From Burkholderia ubonensis (GTDB lineage Bacteria; Pseudomonadota; Gammaproteobacteria; Burkholderiales; Burkholderiaceae), in contig NZ_CADFEB010000013.1 in the NCBI RefSeq assembly GCF_902833085.1, forward strand, positions 124,001 to 188,000: DNA of 64,000 nucleotides, given 5' to 3'. A model generated the notes under the pieces. It was not told the origin of the DNA. It saw only the letters and a program-made list of their open reading frames with translations, and did no database searches. The position numbers and the translations under genes were made by a program. Positions 1 through 7,550 of this stretch are shown one piece after another. Numbering within the stretch: the stretch's first letter is position 1; the number at the start of each line of letters is the position of its first letter.

Positions 1-2
1 TT

Positions 3-254
3 GGCAAATCCTTTACTGAAAAGAGTCATTTGGATGATTTGCTGAGCGTTCCCGACCTCGCTGCTGGCGTGATTCAAGACCTTTTGCAAGAACATCAACT
101 GGGTAAGGAAAAGCCAAGAAGTGAAGAAAAGACAGTTGTGATGAAGTGGATAGCTTCTCCCACCAGGTATCTATCCAAGATAACGCTCCAGGTTGTACGA
201 ATGGATAACGGCGAGATCGAGACGGGCATTGTCGATTTTTCCCTGAAGGGGTGA
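3..254 (+). CDS. 5'-truncated hypothetical protein (window edge)
   Basis: The frame is open from the first base of the window, so the true start lies upstream; 83 residues are visible, ending GIVDFSLKG. I recognise no domain. The visible part is mixed charged and polar, without signal peptide or membrane segment. Base composition is near 50% GC, clearly below the rest of the window (about two-thirds GC), which suggests horizontally acquired DNA. The stop codon lies two bases before the ATG of the next gene, so the two are almost certainly co-transcribed and perhaps co-functional. A TTG at 30 could be a start, but nothing supports it over an upstream one. Confidence 0.6.
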   Translation, partial: GKSFTEKSHLDDLLSVPDLAAGVIQDLLQEHQLGKEKPRSEEKTVVMKWIASPTRYLSKITLQVVRMDNGEIETGIVDFSLKG

Positions 255-256
255 CT

Positions 257-952
257 ATGAAATGTTGGATATGTGGGGATGAGGCGGGAACGGGGGAGCA
301 TCTCGTCAAGGCATCCGACCTCAGAAATTACTTCGGGCCGGTCTCGCAAAAGACTCCACTGTTCTTTCATACGTCGCGACGCCGAAACGTTAGATTGGGC
401 AGTGTGAAAGCAGACTTGCTGAAATCGAAGGCGCTCATCTGCAATCGTTGCAACAGCAGCCTTACTCAACCCTACGATAGGGCATGGGATCGGTTTTCGG
501 ACTACCTTCGGCGGCACTTCATGCCGTTGCCGAACTTAGGCTACGTTGATTTGGGGCGAATCTTTCCGCATCACACTAGGTGCGCCGCGATCTATCTACA
601 GTTGTATTTCGTAAAACTATTTGGTTGCAGAATCATTGAAGAAGACATTCCAATCGACATACGACCTTTCGCAAACGCTTTGCTAAACGCCAAAACGCTT
701 GAGAGTGTGACCCTTGGGTTCGCCTTCTTGAGGGACGACACGGGTAAGAGAAGTGCCGGGGTGACGCACATCGAAGGCATAAACGTGCGTGGGTCTACGG
801 TTTGCGCGACGTGGCTCTACTCCGTTGGCGAACTCAGCGTGTTTGTCGAGTATTCCACGTTGCCCAAGAAATCTAAATCCGTTCGATGGTGGAGGCCGAC
901 GCGCCACGGCCGGACAGTGCCGCTGACAAACACTACGCGCTGGGGGATGTAG
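257..952 (+). CDS. Zinc-ribbon / HNH-like hypothetical protein
   Basis: 231 residues. The N-terminus carries Cys3-x2-Cys6, then GEH (His15), and a second pair Cys62-x2-Cys65 followed by Asn (ICNRCNSSL). This C-x2-C ... H ... C-x2-C-N layout resembles zinc-stapled HNH/His-Me-finger proteins of mobile elements, so a nuclease-like fold is possible. That is inference; I cannot identify a full catalytic HNH triad. The remaining 150 residues match nothing I know. ATG 257 is chosen over GTG 251 because a GAAGGGG ribosome site sits six bases before it. GC content is near 50%, and rare codons for this genome are common. It ends about 425 bp from the 3' end of tRNA-Val, consistent with an island edge. 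Confidence 0.72.
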   Translation: MKCWICGDEAGTGEHLVKASDLRNYFGPVSQKTPLFFHTSRRRNVRLGSVKADLLKSKALICNRCNSSLTQPYDRAWDRFSDYLRRHFMPLPNLGYVDLGRIFPHHTRCAAIYLQLYFVKLFGCRIIEEDIPIDIRPFANALLNAKTLESVTLGFAFLRDDTGKRSAGVTHIEGINVRGSTVCATWLYSVGELSVFVEYSTLPKKSKSVRWWRPTRHGRTVPLTNTTRWGM

Positions 953-1376
953 GCGAGTCGAAGATACTAGGCGAGCGTGAGTGGATAGAAAATAGCTCTA
1001 TAGTGCGGGACAACACCATCGCAAGCACGCCGCGATGCCCCACAGAATTCGCCGTCGATAAGACGCAGACACGGGTTTCGGCCGTGCTTCGCCAGTGAAC
1101 GACCGCTCTGGAGAATCGCGGCCGTCCCTTGTGGGTCGATCACGGTCCTTGATGAAGCGACGGCGAAGCAATCTCAGACCTGACTGACGCTGACTGACAG
1201 ATCCGGTCTCGAGTTACGCATGTGCAGTGTCAGAGCATCCCGTTAGCGCGGGAGATGCGAACGAAAAAAAAGCCCTGCAAGTGCAGGGCTTTTTCTTTGC
1301 CTAGTGGCTTTGCGCTGGCGCCGGAGAGAACTGCTCGATCCAGCGTTTGACGCGTCGCCACAAGCGGCGAATTCTT
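953..1376. other. Non-coding stretch between accessory gene and tRNA-Val
   Basis: No convincing gene. A 70-codon frame at 886-1098 overlaps the preceding gene and has no ribosome site, so it is not called. The stretch holds a small direct repeat (GACTGACGCTGACTGAC, near 1180-1200) and the terminator at 1264-1298. No second copy of the tRNA-Val 3' end, and hence no visible attachment-site pair, is present in the window. Confidence 0.5.
1264..1298. terminator. Bidirectional intrinsic terminator
   Basis: Stem AGCCCTG (1271-1277) pairs with CAGGGCT (1284-1290). An A-run lies on the left and a T-run on the right, so it can terminate in both directions. On the minus strand it would end the tRNA-Val transcript. 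Confidence 0.85.
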
Positions 1377-1451
1377 TGGTGGGCGGTACTGGGATCGAAC
1401 CAGTGACCCCTGCCGTGTGAAGGCAGTGCTCTACCGCTGAGCTAACCGCCC
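1377..1451 (-). tRNA. tRNA-Val (anticodon CAC)
   Basis: A 75-nt cloverleaf on the minus strand: acceptor GGGCGGT/ACCGCCC, D-arm, anticodon stem CTGCC/GGCAG with loop TTCACAC (anticodon CAC, reads GUG), T-arm with TTCGATC, and an encoded CCA. Its 3' end faces the low-GC accessory DNA at the window's left edge. That is the orientation expected if an element had integrated into the tRNA 3' end. Confidence 0.97.
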
Positions 1452-1534
1452 AAAGAAGATGAAATTATGTCAGGGTTTTTCGGGTTCGTAAAGTACTTTC
1501 TGCAAATTTTTTCACGGACTCTCGCACAAGTCGG

Positions 1535-2017
1535 TCAACCGGTCGATGACGGCTCGATCAGATCGAGGATCGAGCCGTCGCGCTTGAGTGTCGCGAGCAC
1601 GATGCTCGAGTTGATCGACATCACGCCCGTCGCGCGGTACAGCGTATTGATCACGAAATCGGAGTAGTGGTCGAGGTCGCGCGCGCGCACCGTCAGCACG
1701 TAGTTCGCCCCGCCGGTGACGATCTGTGCGGACACGACTTCCGGCCACTGCCGGAGCGCGTCGACGAAGCGGTCGTGCCACTCGGGCTCGTCGGGCCGCA
1801 TCGTCACGTGCACGAGGGCTTCGAACGCGACGCCGACCTGCTTCGGCTCGATCGCGCAGCGATAGCCGGCAATCACGCCGCGCTCCTCGAGCAGCTTCAC
1901 GCGCCGCAGACACGCGGACGGCGACAGCGCGACCGCGTTCGCGAGGTCCTGGTTGCTGATCCGGCCGTCGCGCTCGAGGTGCCGGAGGATCCGCATGTCG
2001 GTTCGGTCGAGGTTCAT
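1535..2017 (-). CDS. Lrp/AsnC-family transcriptional regulator
   Basis: 160 residues, the usual size for the family. Residues 4-63 form the winged helix-turn-helix (SNQDLANAVALSPSACLRRV is the core), and residues 68-145 form the RAM ligand-binding domain, with the conserved turn GGANYVLTV at 102-110. Such proteins bind DNA as dimers or octamers and respond to amino acids. It is divergent from the aminotransferase-ridA-porin-permease group with 215 bp between the starts, so it is probably that group's regulator and autoregulated; this is inference from position. The effector is unknown, but the target genes point to an amino acid, possibly aromatic or acidic. Confidence 0.93.
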   Translation of the reverse strand: MNLDRTDMRILRHLERDGRISNQDLANAVALSPSACLRRVKLLEERGVIAGYRCAIEPKQVGVAFEALVHVTMRPDEPEWHDRFVDALRQWPEVVSAQIVTGGANYVLTVRARDLDHYSDFVINTLYRATGVMSINSSIVLATLKRDGSILDLIEPSSTG

Positions 2018-2051
2018 TTCGCAGGTTCCACTGAATCTTGGGCTGGATATA

Positions 2052-2065
2052 GCAGACTCTACTGC
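2052..2065. promoter_or_regulatory. Inverted repeat in lrp/aminotransferase intergenic region
   Basis: GCAG-ACTCTA-CTGC sits in an AT-rich pocket 35-48 bp upstream of the Lrp-type gene and about 170 bp upstream of the aminotransferase. Lrp/AsnC proteins prefer short, imperfect, AT-centred palindromes, so this is a candidate operator only. Confidence 0.35.
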
Positions 2066-2232
2066 AAATCCCGCGAATCGTCAGCGAAATGTGAAGCTCA
2101 TTTTATTTCGTCCTCGATAACATGCGAGCCATACGTTGACCGGGCCGGCGGGCGTCACCGCGCCGCCGCCCGCACCGGCCGCACGCGTCGCTCCGTGCGG
2201 CGACGCCGTTCAATCCCAACCGTCACTCCGTC

Positions 2233-3444
2233 ATGTTCGATCACATTCCCGCCTATCCGGGCGACCCGATCCTGTCGCTGTTCCAGGCCTTCCAGCAGGA
2301 CGCGCACCCACGCAAGGTCAATCTCAGCATCGGCCTCTATTACGACGACGCGGGCAGGATTCCCGTGCTCGACAGCACGCGGATCGCGACCGAGCGGCTG
2401 CGCGAAGCGGGCGCGCCGCATACGTATCTGCCGATGGAAGGGCTGGCCGGCTTTCGGCAGGCCGTGCAGCGGCTCGTGTTCGGCGCCGATTGCGCGGCGC
2501 TCGCGGAACGGCGCGTCGCGACGTTGCAGACGCTCGGCGGCTCGGGCGCGATCCGGCTCGGTGCGGAGTTCATCAAGCGCTACTTCCCGGACAGCGCGAT
2601 CTGGATCAGCGACCCGACCTGGGACAACCACCGCGTGATCTTCGCGGCGGCGGGCCTCGACGTGCAGACGTATCCGTATTACGACGCGCAGCGCAACGGC
2701 TTGCGCATCGACGCAATGCTCGCGGCGCTCGACGCGCTGCCGCCGCGCAGCGTCGTGCTGCTGCAGCCGTGCTGCCACAATCCGACGGGCCTCGATCCGA
2801 GCCGCGACGCGTGGCGCGCGGTGATCGACGTCCTCGCGCGGCGCGGGCTGATTCCGTTCCTCGACATGGCGTACCAGGGCTTCGGCGATGGCCTCGCGGA
2901 CGACGCGTGGGCGGTGCGGGCGATGACCGATGCCGGCCTGCCGGTGATCGTCGGCAATTCGTTCTCGAAGAACTTCTCGCTGTACGGCGAGCGTGTCGGC
3001 GGCCTGTCGATCGTCTGCGCGAACGCGGGCGAGGCCGCGACCGTGCTGAGCCAGCTGCAGGCCGGCGTGCGCCGCACCTATTCGAGCCCGCCGCTGTTCG
3101 GCGCGCAACTCGTCGCGACGGTGCTGAACGACGACATGCTGCGTGCGCGCTGGGAAGACGAGGTCGCGGGCGTGCGCACGCGCATCAAGCGCATGCGCGG
3201 CACGCTGAAGGAACGGCTCGATGCACGGCTGCCGGAGCGGTCGTTCGACGCGCTCGTCGCGCAGCGGGGGATGTTCGGCTACACGGGCATCGGCGCGGCC
3301 GACGTCGATCGCCTGCGTACATTGCACGGCGTCTACCTGCTGCGCTCGGGGCGCATGTGCATCGCGGGCCTGAACGACGCAAACGTCGAGCACGTCGCGG
3401 CCGCTATCGCCGACGTGCTCGGCGCCGCGCGGCAAGCGGCCTGA
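2233..3444 (+). CDS. Aromatic/aspartate aminotransferase (PLP, class I)
   Basis: 403 residues, the length of AspC/TyrB. Fold-type I signatures are all present: SDPTWDNH (127-133), HNPTG (182-186), the PLP-contacting D211 and Y214 in FLDMAYQGFG, the Schiff-base lysine K246 in SFSKNFSLYGERVG, and a C-terminal Arg in GRMCIAGL that binds the alpha-carboxylate. It should transfer an amino group from an aromatic amino acid or aspartate to 2-oxoglutarate in the cytoplasm. It heads a plus-strand group with ridA, a porin and an amino-acid permease, which suggests use of an imported amino acid as nitrogen source. TyrB versus AspC specificity cannot be decided from sequence reading. Confidence 0.93.
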   Translation: MFDHIPAYPGDPILSLFQAFQQDAHPRKVNLSIGLYYDDAGRIPVLDSTRIATERLREAGAPHTYLPMEGLAGFRQAVQRLVFGADCAALAERRVATLQTLGGSGAIRLGAEFIKRYFPDSAIWISDPTWDNHRVIFAAAGLDVQTYPYYDAQRNGLRIDAMLAALDALPPRSVVLLQPCCHNPTGLDPSRDAWRAVIDVLARRGLIPFLDMAYQGFGDGLADDAWAVRAMTDAGLPVIVGNSFSKNFSLYGERVGGLSIVCANAGEAATVLSQLQAGVRRTYSSPPLFGAQLVATVLNDDMLRARWEDEVAGVRTRIKRMRGTLKERLDARLPERSFDALVAQRGMFGYTGIGAADVDRLRTLHGVYLLRSGRMCIAGLNDANVEHVAAAIADVLGAARQAA

Positions 3445-3476
3445 CGGTCCAAACCCAACCGGCAAAGGAGCAGACG

Positions 3477-3866
3477 ATGCCAGAGCAGATTCCGGTCGAC
3501 CTGCCGCAACTCGGCCAGCCGTTCTCATGGGCGACCCGCGCGGGCGGGCTGATGTTTACCGGGCACGGCCCCGTCGACGCGGCGGGCGCGATCGACGGCG
3601 ACACGATGACCGAACAGGCGCGCCTCACGCTGTCGAATCTCGCGAAGGCCGTGGCCGCCGCGGGTGCGACGCTCGACGACGTCGCGCAGGTGCTCGTCTA
3701 CTTGTCCGACGTGAAGGACATGCCCGAATTCGACGCCGAGTACCGGCGGCATTTCCGCGCGCCTTACCCGAACCGGACCTGCGTCGGCGTGCAGGGCTTC
3801 GCGCATCCGGCGATGCGCGTCGAGCTCGTCGCGTACGTCGCGTTGCCGCCCGTTTCCGGCGCATAG
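3477..3866 (+). CDS. RidA/YjgF-family enamine/imine deaminase
   Basis: 129 residues, a typical single-domain chorismate-mutase-like trimer subunit. The Arg of NRTCVGV matches the RidA substrate-carboxylate Arg, and the Glu of VELVAYV matches the catalytic-site Glu. RidA hydrolyses reactive 2-aminoacrylate or other imines released by PLP enzymes. It starts 33 bp after the aminotransferase with GGCAAAGGAG upstream, so it is translationally close and most likely clears imines made by that enzyme. It belongs to a diverged RidA subfamily rather than the archetypal housekeeping RidA (inference from loose similarity). Confidence 0.9.
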   Translation: MPEQIPVDLPQLGQPFSWATRAGGLMFTGHGPVDAAGAIDGDTMTEQARLTLSNLAKAVAAAGATLDDVAQVLVYLSDVKDMPEFDAEYRRHFRAPYPNRTCVGVQGFAHPAMRVELVAYVALPPVSGA

Positions 3867-3920
3867 CGGCACGCTTCAACACAGCAACACACACCACCAC
3901 AACAAGGACTGGAGGAGAAG

Positions 3921-4991
3921 ATGGAGAAGCATCATCGATTTGCACTGCGAATGATGGCTGGGCTGCTCGTATCGGGCGGCGCGTTGGCGCAAAGCAGCGT
4001 CACGCTGTACGGCATCGTCGACCAGAGCATCCGCTACACGACGCACGCGGACGGGGCGAACGGTGCAAGCGTGCAACTGACCAACGGCGCGATCACGAAC
4101 AGCCGCTGGGGGATGAAAGGCGACGAAGCGCTCGGCGGCGGGCTGAAGGCGATCTTTCGGCTCGAAAGCGGGTTCGAGCCGCAGAACGGCCAGCTCGACG
4201 GCGCGCTGTTCGGCCGCTATGCCTACGTCGGCCTGTCTGGCGACTGGGGCACGGTCAAGCTGGGCCGGCAGGCGACCGAGGCGTTCAATCTGTTCGGCGA
4301 TCTCGATCCGCTGACCGTCGGCAACTACACGGCGAACATGTGGCCGTATTTCCTCACGCAGGGCCGCGCGAGCAACGCCGTCAGCTACGACGGCACGTTC
4401 GGCGGGCTGAATGTCGGCGCGAGCTACGGCTTCGGCGGCGTGGCCGGCAGCATGAGCGCCAACGCCTATTGGGGCGTGCGCGCCGCATACACGCAAGGCG
4501 GGCTGATGGCCGGCGCGACCTACCAGCAGGTGCGCGACCTGAACGGCCGCGCGCAGCAGGCGTGGGGCGCGGGTGCGCGCTACACGTTCGGCGCGGCGAC
4601 GCTGTACGCGGGCTATCTCGGCGGCATCGACCGCTCGGGCGTGCTCGATCAGGCGCTGCTGAACGCGCCGGGCCGCAAGGTGACCTATGGCTCGTTCGCC
4701 GACGATCCGCGCCGGGATGCGATCTTCTACGCGGGTGCGAGCTACCGGTTCACGCCGGCCGTGTCGGTGACGGGCGCGGCCTACTACGACGACATCCGGA
4801 ACGTGAACGGCGTGGCCGGCAATCGCGGCAAGCGCTACACGGGCGTGCTGGAAGCCGAGTATGCGCTGTCGAAGGCGACGCAGCTCTACGCGACGGTCGA
4901 CTACAACAAGGTATCGGGCGGCGCGTTCACCGAACTGCCGGGCCGCGGCAACCAGACCGGCGTCGCGGTTGGGCTGCGCCACATGTTCTGA
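3921..4991 (+). CDS. Outer-membrane porin (OmpC/beta-proteobacterial type)
   Basis: 356 residues. A Sec signal peptide ends at ALA23; the mature protein starts QSSVTLYGIVD, the hallmark first strand of Burkholderia/Bordetella porins. It ends in HMF, with the terminal Phe required for BAM recognition. Typical motifs such as SRWGMKGDEALGGGLKAIF and VKLGRQ are present. It forms a trimeric 16-stranded barrel for small hydrophilic solutes. A clear GGAGGAG site precedes the ATG. Its place between ridA and an amino-acid permease suggests a dedicated outer-membrane entry route for the operon's substrate. Confidence 0.95.
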   Translation: MEKHHRFALRMMAGLLVSGGALAQSSVTLYGIVDQSIRYTTHADGANGASVQLTNGAITNSRWGMKGDEALGGGLKAIFRLESGFEPQNGQLDGALFGRYAYVGLSGDWGTVKLGRQATEAFNLFGDLDPLTVGNYTANMWPYFLTQGRASNAVSYDGTFGGLNVGASYGFGGVAGSMSANAYWGVRAAYTQGGLMAGATYQQVRDLNGRAQQAWGAGARYTFGAATLYAGYLGGIDRSGVLDQALLNAPGRKVTYGSFADDPRRDAIFYAGASYRFTPAVSVTGAAYYDDIRNVNGVAGNRGKRYTGVLEAEYALSKATQLYATVDYNKVSGGAFTELPGRGNQTGVAVGLRHMF

Positions 4992-4996
4992 GCCGG

Positions 4997-5040
4997 GCGA
5001 ACGGCGCGCGACGGCCGCAACGCCGCCGCGCGCCGTTCGC
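4997..5040 (+). repeat. Long perfect hairpin between porin and permease
   Basis: Arms GCGAACGGCGCGCG (4997-5010) and CGCGCGCCGTTCGC (5027-5040) form a perfect 14-bp stem with a 16-base loop, five bases after the porin stop. No U-run follows, so it is more likely a transcript-stabilising or attenuating structure than a classical terminator. Confidence 0.7.
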
Positions 5041-5079
5041 GGTTTCGCCACGACAATCGATATCGAACGAGGTCACTCG

Positions 5080-6504
5080 ATGCAACCTGAATCAAAAGGG
5101 CACTTCCAGCACATCGCGGCGCGCGAGCAGGGCCTGCGCCGCACGCTTTCCGCGCGGCAGATGGCGATGATCGCGATCGGCGGCGCGATCGGCACCGGGC
5201 TTTTTCTCGGCAGCGGTTTCGCGATCGGCTTCGCCGGCCCGAGCGTGCTCGTCAGCTACGCGATCGGCGCATTCATCTCGCTGCTGCTGATGGGCTGTCT
5301 CGCGGAAATGACGGTCGCGCACCCGACGTCCGGTTCGTTCGGCGCGTACGCCGAGCATTACGTGAGCCCGTGGGCCGGCTTTCTCGTGCGCTACGCGTAC
5401 TGGGCGTGCATCGTGCTCGCGGTCGGCACCGAAGTCACCGCGATCGCGCTATACATGAAGTACTGGTTCCCGGGCGTGCCGGGCTGGCTGTGGATCGTCG
5501 GCTTCTCCGCGCTGCTCGTGTTCGTCAACGCGCGCAGCGTCGACGTGTTCGGCTCGGTCGAATACGCGTTCTCGGTCGTGAAGATCGCGGCGATCGTCGG
5601 CTTCATCATGCTCGGCGCGTACGTCGTGTTCGGCGATCCGGCGCTGGTCGGCGGCGGCGCGGCGCGCGCGGGTCTCCATCATTACGTCGCGCACGGCGGC
5701 TTCTTTCCGAAAGGCGCGTGGGGGACCTGGGTGGCCGTGATCGTGTCGATCTTCAGCTACCTGAGCATCGAGATGATCGCGGTGGCTGCCGGCGAGGCGC
5801 AGGACCCCGAGCGCGCGGTGACGCGCGCGTTCCGCTCGACGATCGTGCGGCTCGTGCTGTTCTATCTCGTCACGCTCGCACTGATGCTCGCGATCGTGCC
5901 GTGGACGGCCGCCGGCCGCGACGAAAGCCCGTTCGTCAAGGTGATGGAGGCGATCCGTCTGCCGGGCGCGGCGGGGCTGATCAACTTCGTCGTGCTGGTC
6001 GCCGCGTTGTCCGCGATGAACAGCCAGCTCTACATCACGACGCGGATGATGTTCAGCCTGTCGCGCGCGGGGCATGCGCCGAAGGCGCTCGGCGAAGTGA
6101 ACGCGCGCGGCGTGCCGCTCGGCGCGCTGCTGCTGTCGACGCTCGGCATCGCGCTCGCGACGGTCCTGAGCGTGCTGTATCCGGACGCGTCGTTCACGAT
6201 CATGATGTCGGTGTCGATGTTCGGCGCGCTGTTCACGTGGATGATGATCTTCGTCACGCATTACTGCTTCCGGCGCCGCCGCGCGGCGAGCGGGCTGCCG
6301 CTGCCTGCGTTCCGGATGCGCGGCTTTCCGCTGCTGACGCTGCTCGGCGCGGGGCTGATGCTCGCGGTGATGGTTACCACGTACTTCACGCCGGAATTCC
6401 ACATGACGCTGATCTTCGGCATCCCGTTCCTCGCCGTGCTGTCCGTCGTGTACGGCGTGTGGTACCGGCGCGCGCAGCCCGCGCTGCAGCCGGGCGCCGA
6501 CTGA
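5080..6504 (+). CDS. Amino-acid permease (APC superfamily)
   Basis: 474 residues with about twelve membrane segments. The N-terminal ...QMAMIAIGGAIGTGLFLGSG... is the TM1 substrate-binding GxGxG signature of the AAT branch (AroP, GabP, ProY relatives). It should import an amino acid by proton symport across the inner membrane. ATG 5080 follows GAACGAGG at a suitable distance and gives the family's usual N-terminus. The neighbours (aminotransferase, ridA, porin, Lrp regulator) suggest an amino acid used as carbon or nitrogen source. The exact substrate is not decidable. Confidence 0.93.
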   Translation: MQPESKGHFQHIAAREQGLRRTLSARQMAMIAIGGAIGTGLFLGSGFAIGFAGPSVLVSYAIGAFISLLLMGCLAEMTVAHPTSGSFGAYAEHYVSPWAGFLVRYAYWACIVLAVGTEVTAIALYMKYWFPGVPGWLWIVGFSALLVFVNARSVDVFGSVEYAFSVVKIAAIVGFIMLGAYVVFGDPALVGGGAARAGLHHYVAHGGFFPKGAWGTWVAVIVSIFSYLSIEMIAVAAGEAQDPERAVTRAFRSTIVRLVLFYLVTLALMLAIVPWTAAGRDESPFVKVMEAIRLPGAAGLINFVVLVAALSAMNSQLYITTRMMFSLSRAGHAPKALGEVNARGVPLGALLLSTLGIALATVLSVLYPDASFTIMMSVSMFGALFTWMMIFVTHYCFRRRRAASGLPLPAFRMRGFPLLTLLGAGLMLAVMVTTYFTPEFHMTLIFGIPFLAVLSVVYGVWYRRAQPALQPGAD

Positions 6505-6517
6505 CGCCCGCGCGCGC

Positions 6518-7420
6518 TCACCCTTCAAGCGCCGGCAGCGCATCGATCGACGCGCGCAGATAGTCCGCAAAGCGCAGTGCGACCGGTTCGGCGCTCCCGC
6601 TGCGCTTCAGCTCGAGCGTGCGCGATTCGAGCGGCGCGTCCTTCAGCGGCCGGAACGCGAGCCGGTCGCTCTTCACCTGCTGCAGCACGCGCGGCACGAG
6701 CGCGACGCCCATCCCGAACTCGATCATCGACAGGATGGTCTGCCACAGCCGCGCCTCGTGACGGATCAGCGGGCTGAAGCCCGCATTCACGCATTGCGCG
6801 ATGATCAGGTCGTGATAGTGCGGGGCCGCGTCGCGCGGAAACAGGATGAACGGCTCGTCCGAGAGCGCGGCGAGCGCGACCTGCCGGCGCCGCGCGAGCG
6901 GATGTCCGGCCGGCAGGCAGCAGACGAACGGCTCCGCATAGATCGGCGTCGAATCGACCTCGGGCGGGAAGTGGCCCCAGTGCGCGTAGCCGAGGTCGAT
7001 CTGGCCGCGCTGGATCGCCTGCACCTGCGCCTGCGTGTTCATTTCCGAGAGCACGATCTCGACCCCCGGGTAGTCGGCCTCGAAGCGCCGCACCGCATCG
7101 GGCAGCCCGCGATACAGCATCGAATGGACGAAGCCGACCCGCAGCCGCCCCGCGTACCCGGACGCCGAACGGACCGTCAGGCGCTCGGCCTCGGCCGCCT
7201 GCAGCAGCAGCCGGCGCGCCTCGCCGAGCAGCACCTCGCCGGCGTTGGTCAGCGCGACCGACTTGCTGGTGCGCGCAAACAGCTGCACGCCGAGCGCGTC
7301 CTCGAACTTGCGGATGTCGAAGCTCAGCGCCGGCTGCGAGATGAACAGCCGCTTGGCGGCGCGCCCGAAATGCAGCTCCTCGGCCACCGCGACGAAATAT
7401 CGAAGCTGCTTCAGTTCCAT
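6518..7420 (-). CDS. LysR-family transcriptional regulator
   Basis: 300 residues. It begins MELKQLRYFVAVAEELHFGR, the standard LysR helix-turn-helix N-terminus, with the effector domain from about residue 90. The start is set at 7420 because GGGGGAGGAAG lies just upstream; an in-frame ATG at 7447 would put this ribosome site inside the gene. It is divergent from the acyl-CoA dehydrogenase/CoA-transferase/transporter genes and should control them, as is usual for LysR proteins. The inverted repeat at 7446-7500 is a candidate binding site. The inducer is unknown, presumably the transported carboxylate or its CoA ester. Confidence 0.94.
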   Translation of the reverse strand: MELKQLRYFVAVAEELHFGRAAKRLFISQPALSFDIRKFEDALGVQLFARTSKSVALTNAGEVLLGEARRLLLQAAEAERLTVRSASGYAGRLRVGFVHSMLYRGLPDAVRRFEADYPGVEIVLSEMNTQAQVQAIQRGQIDLGYAHWGHFPPEVDSTPIYAEPFVCCLPAGHPLARRRQVALAALSDEPFILFPRDAAPHYHDLIIAQCVNAGFSPLIRHEARLWQTILSMIEFGMGVALVPRVLQQVKSDRLAFRPLKDAPLESRTLELKRSGSAEPVALRFADYLRASIDALPALEG

Positions 7421-7445
7421 CGCGTCTTCCTCCCCCGGCTTCGGC

Positions 7446-7500
7446 ATCGATAAGCGCTTTCTATCGTACCGGATAAATCCTGTATTGGACGCTTATCGAT
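7446..7500. promoter_or_regulatory. Inverted repeat in LysR/ACAD divergent promoter
   Basis: Arms ATCGATAAGCG (7446-7456) and CGCTTATCGAT (7490-7500) are perfect complements, 11 bp each, separated by 33 bp. They lie between the LysR start (7420) and the acyl-CoA dehydrogenase start (7551). Two spaced half-sites around a divergent promoter fit a LysR recognition/activation site arrangement; the assignment is inferred from position. Confidence 0.6.
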
Positions 7501-7550
7501 CCCACGCCTACGCTGAGCGGACCGCTTTGCATGGGGCAGGAGACACCGAC

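Noticed and set aside
886-1098. Possible small gene after the HNH-like protein
   Set aside because: Overlaps the preceding gene, no ribosome site, no recognisable features.
1180-1200. Short GACTGAC direct repeats near tRNA-Val as possible att or CRISPR-like repeats
   Set aside because: Too short and too few; no spacer structure.
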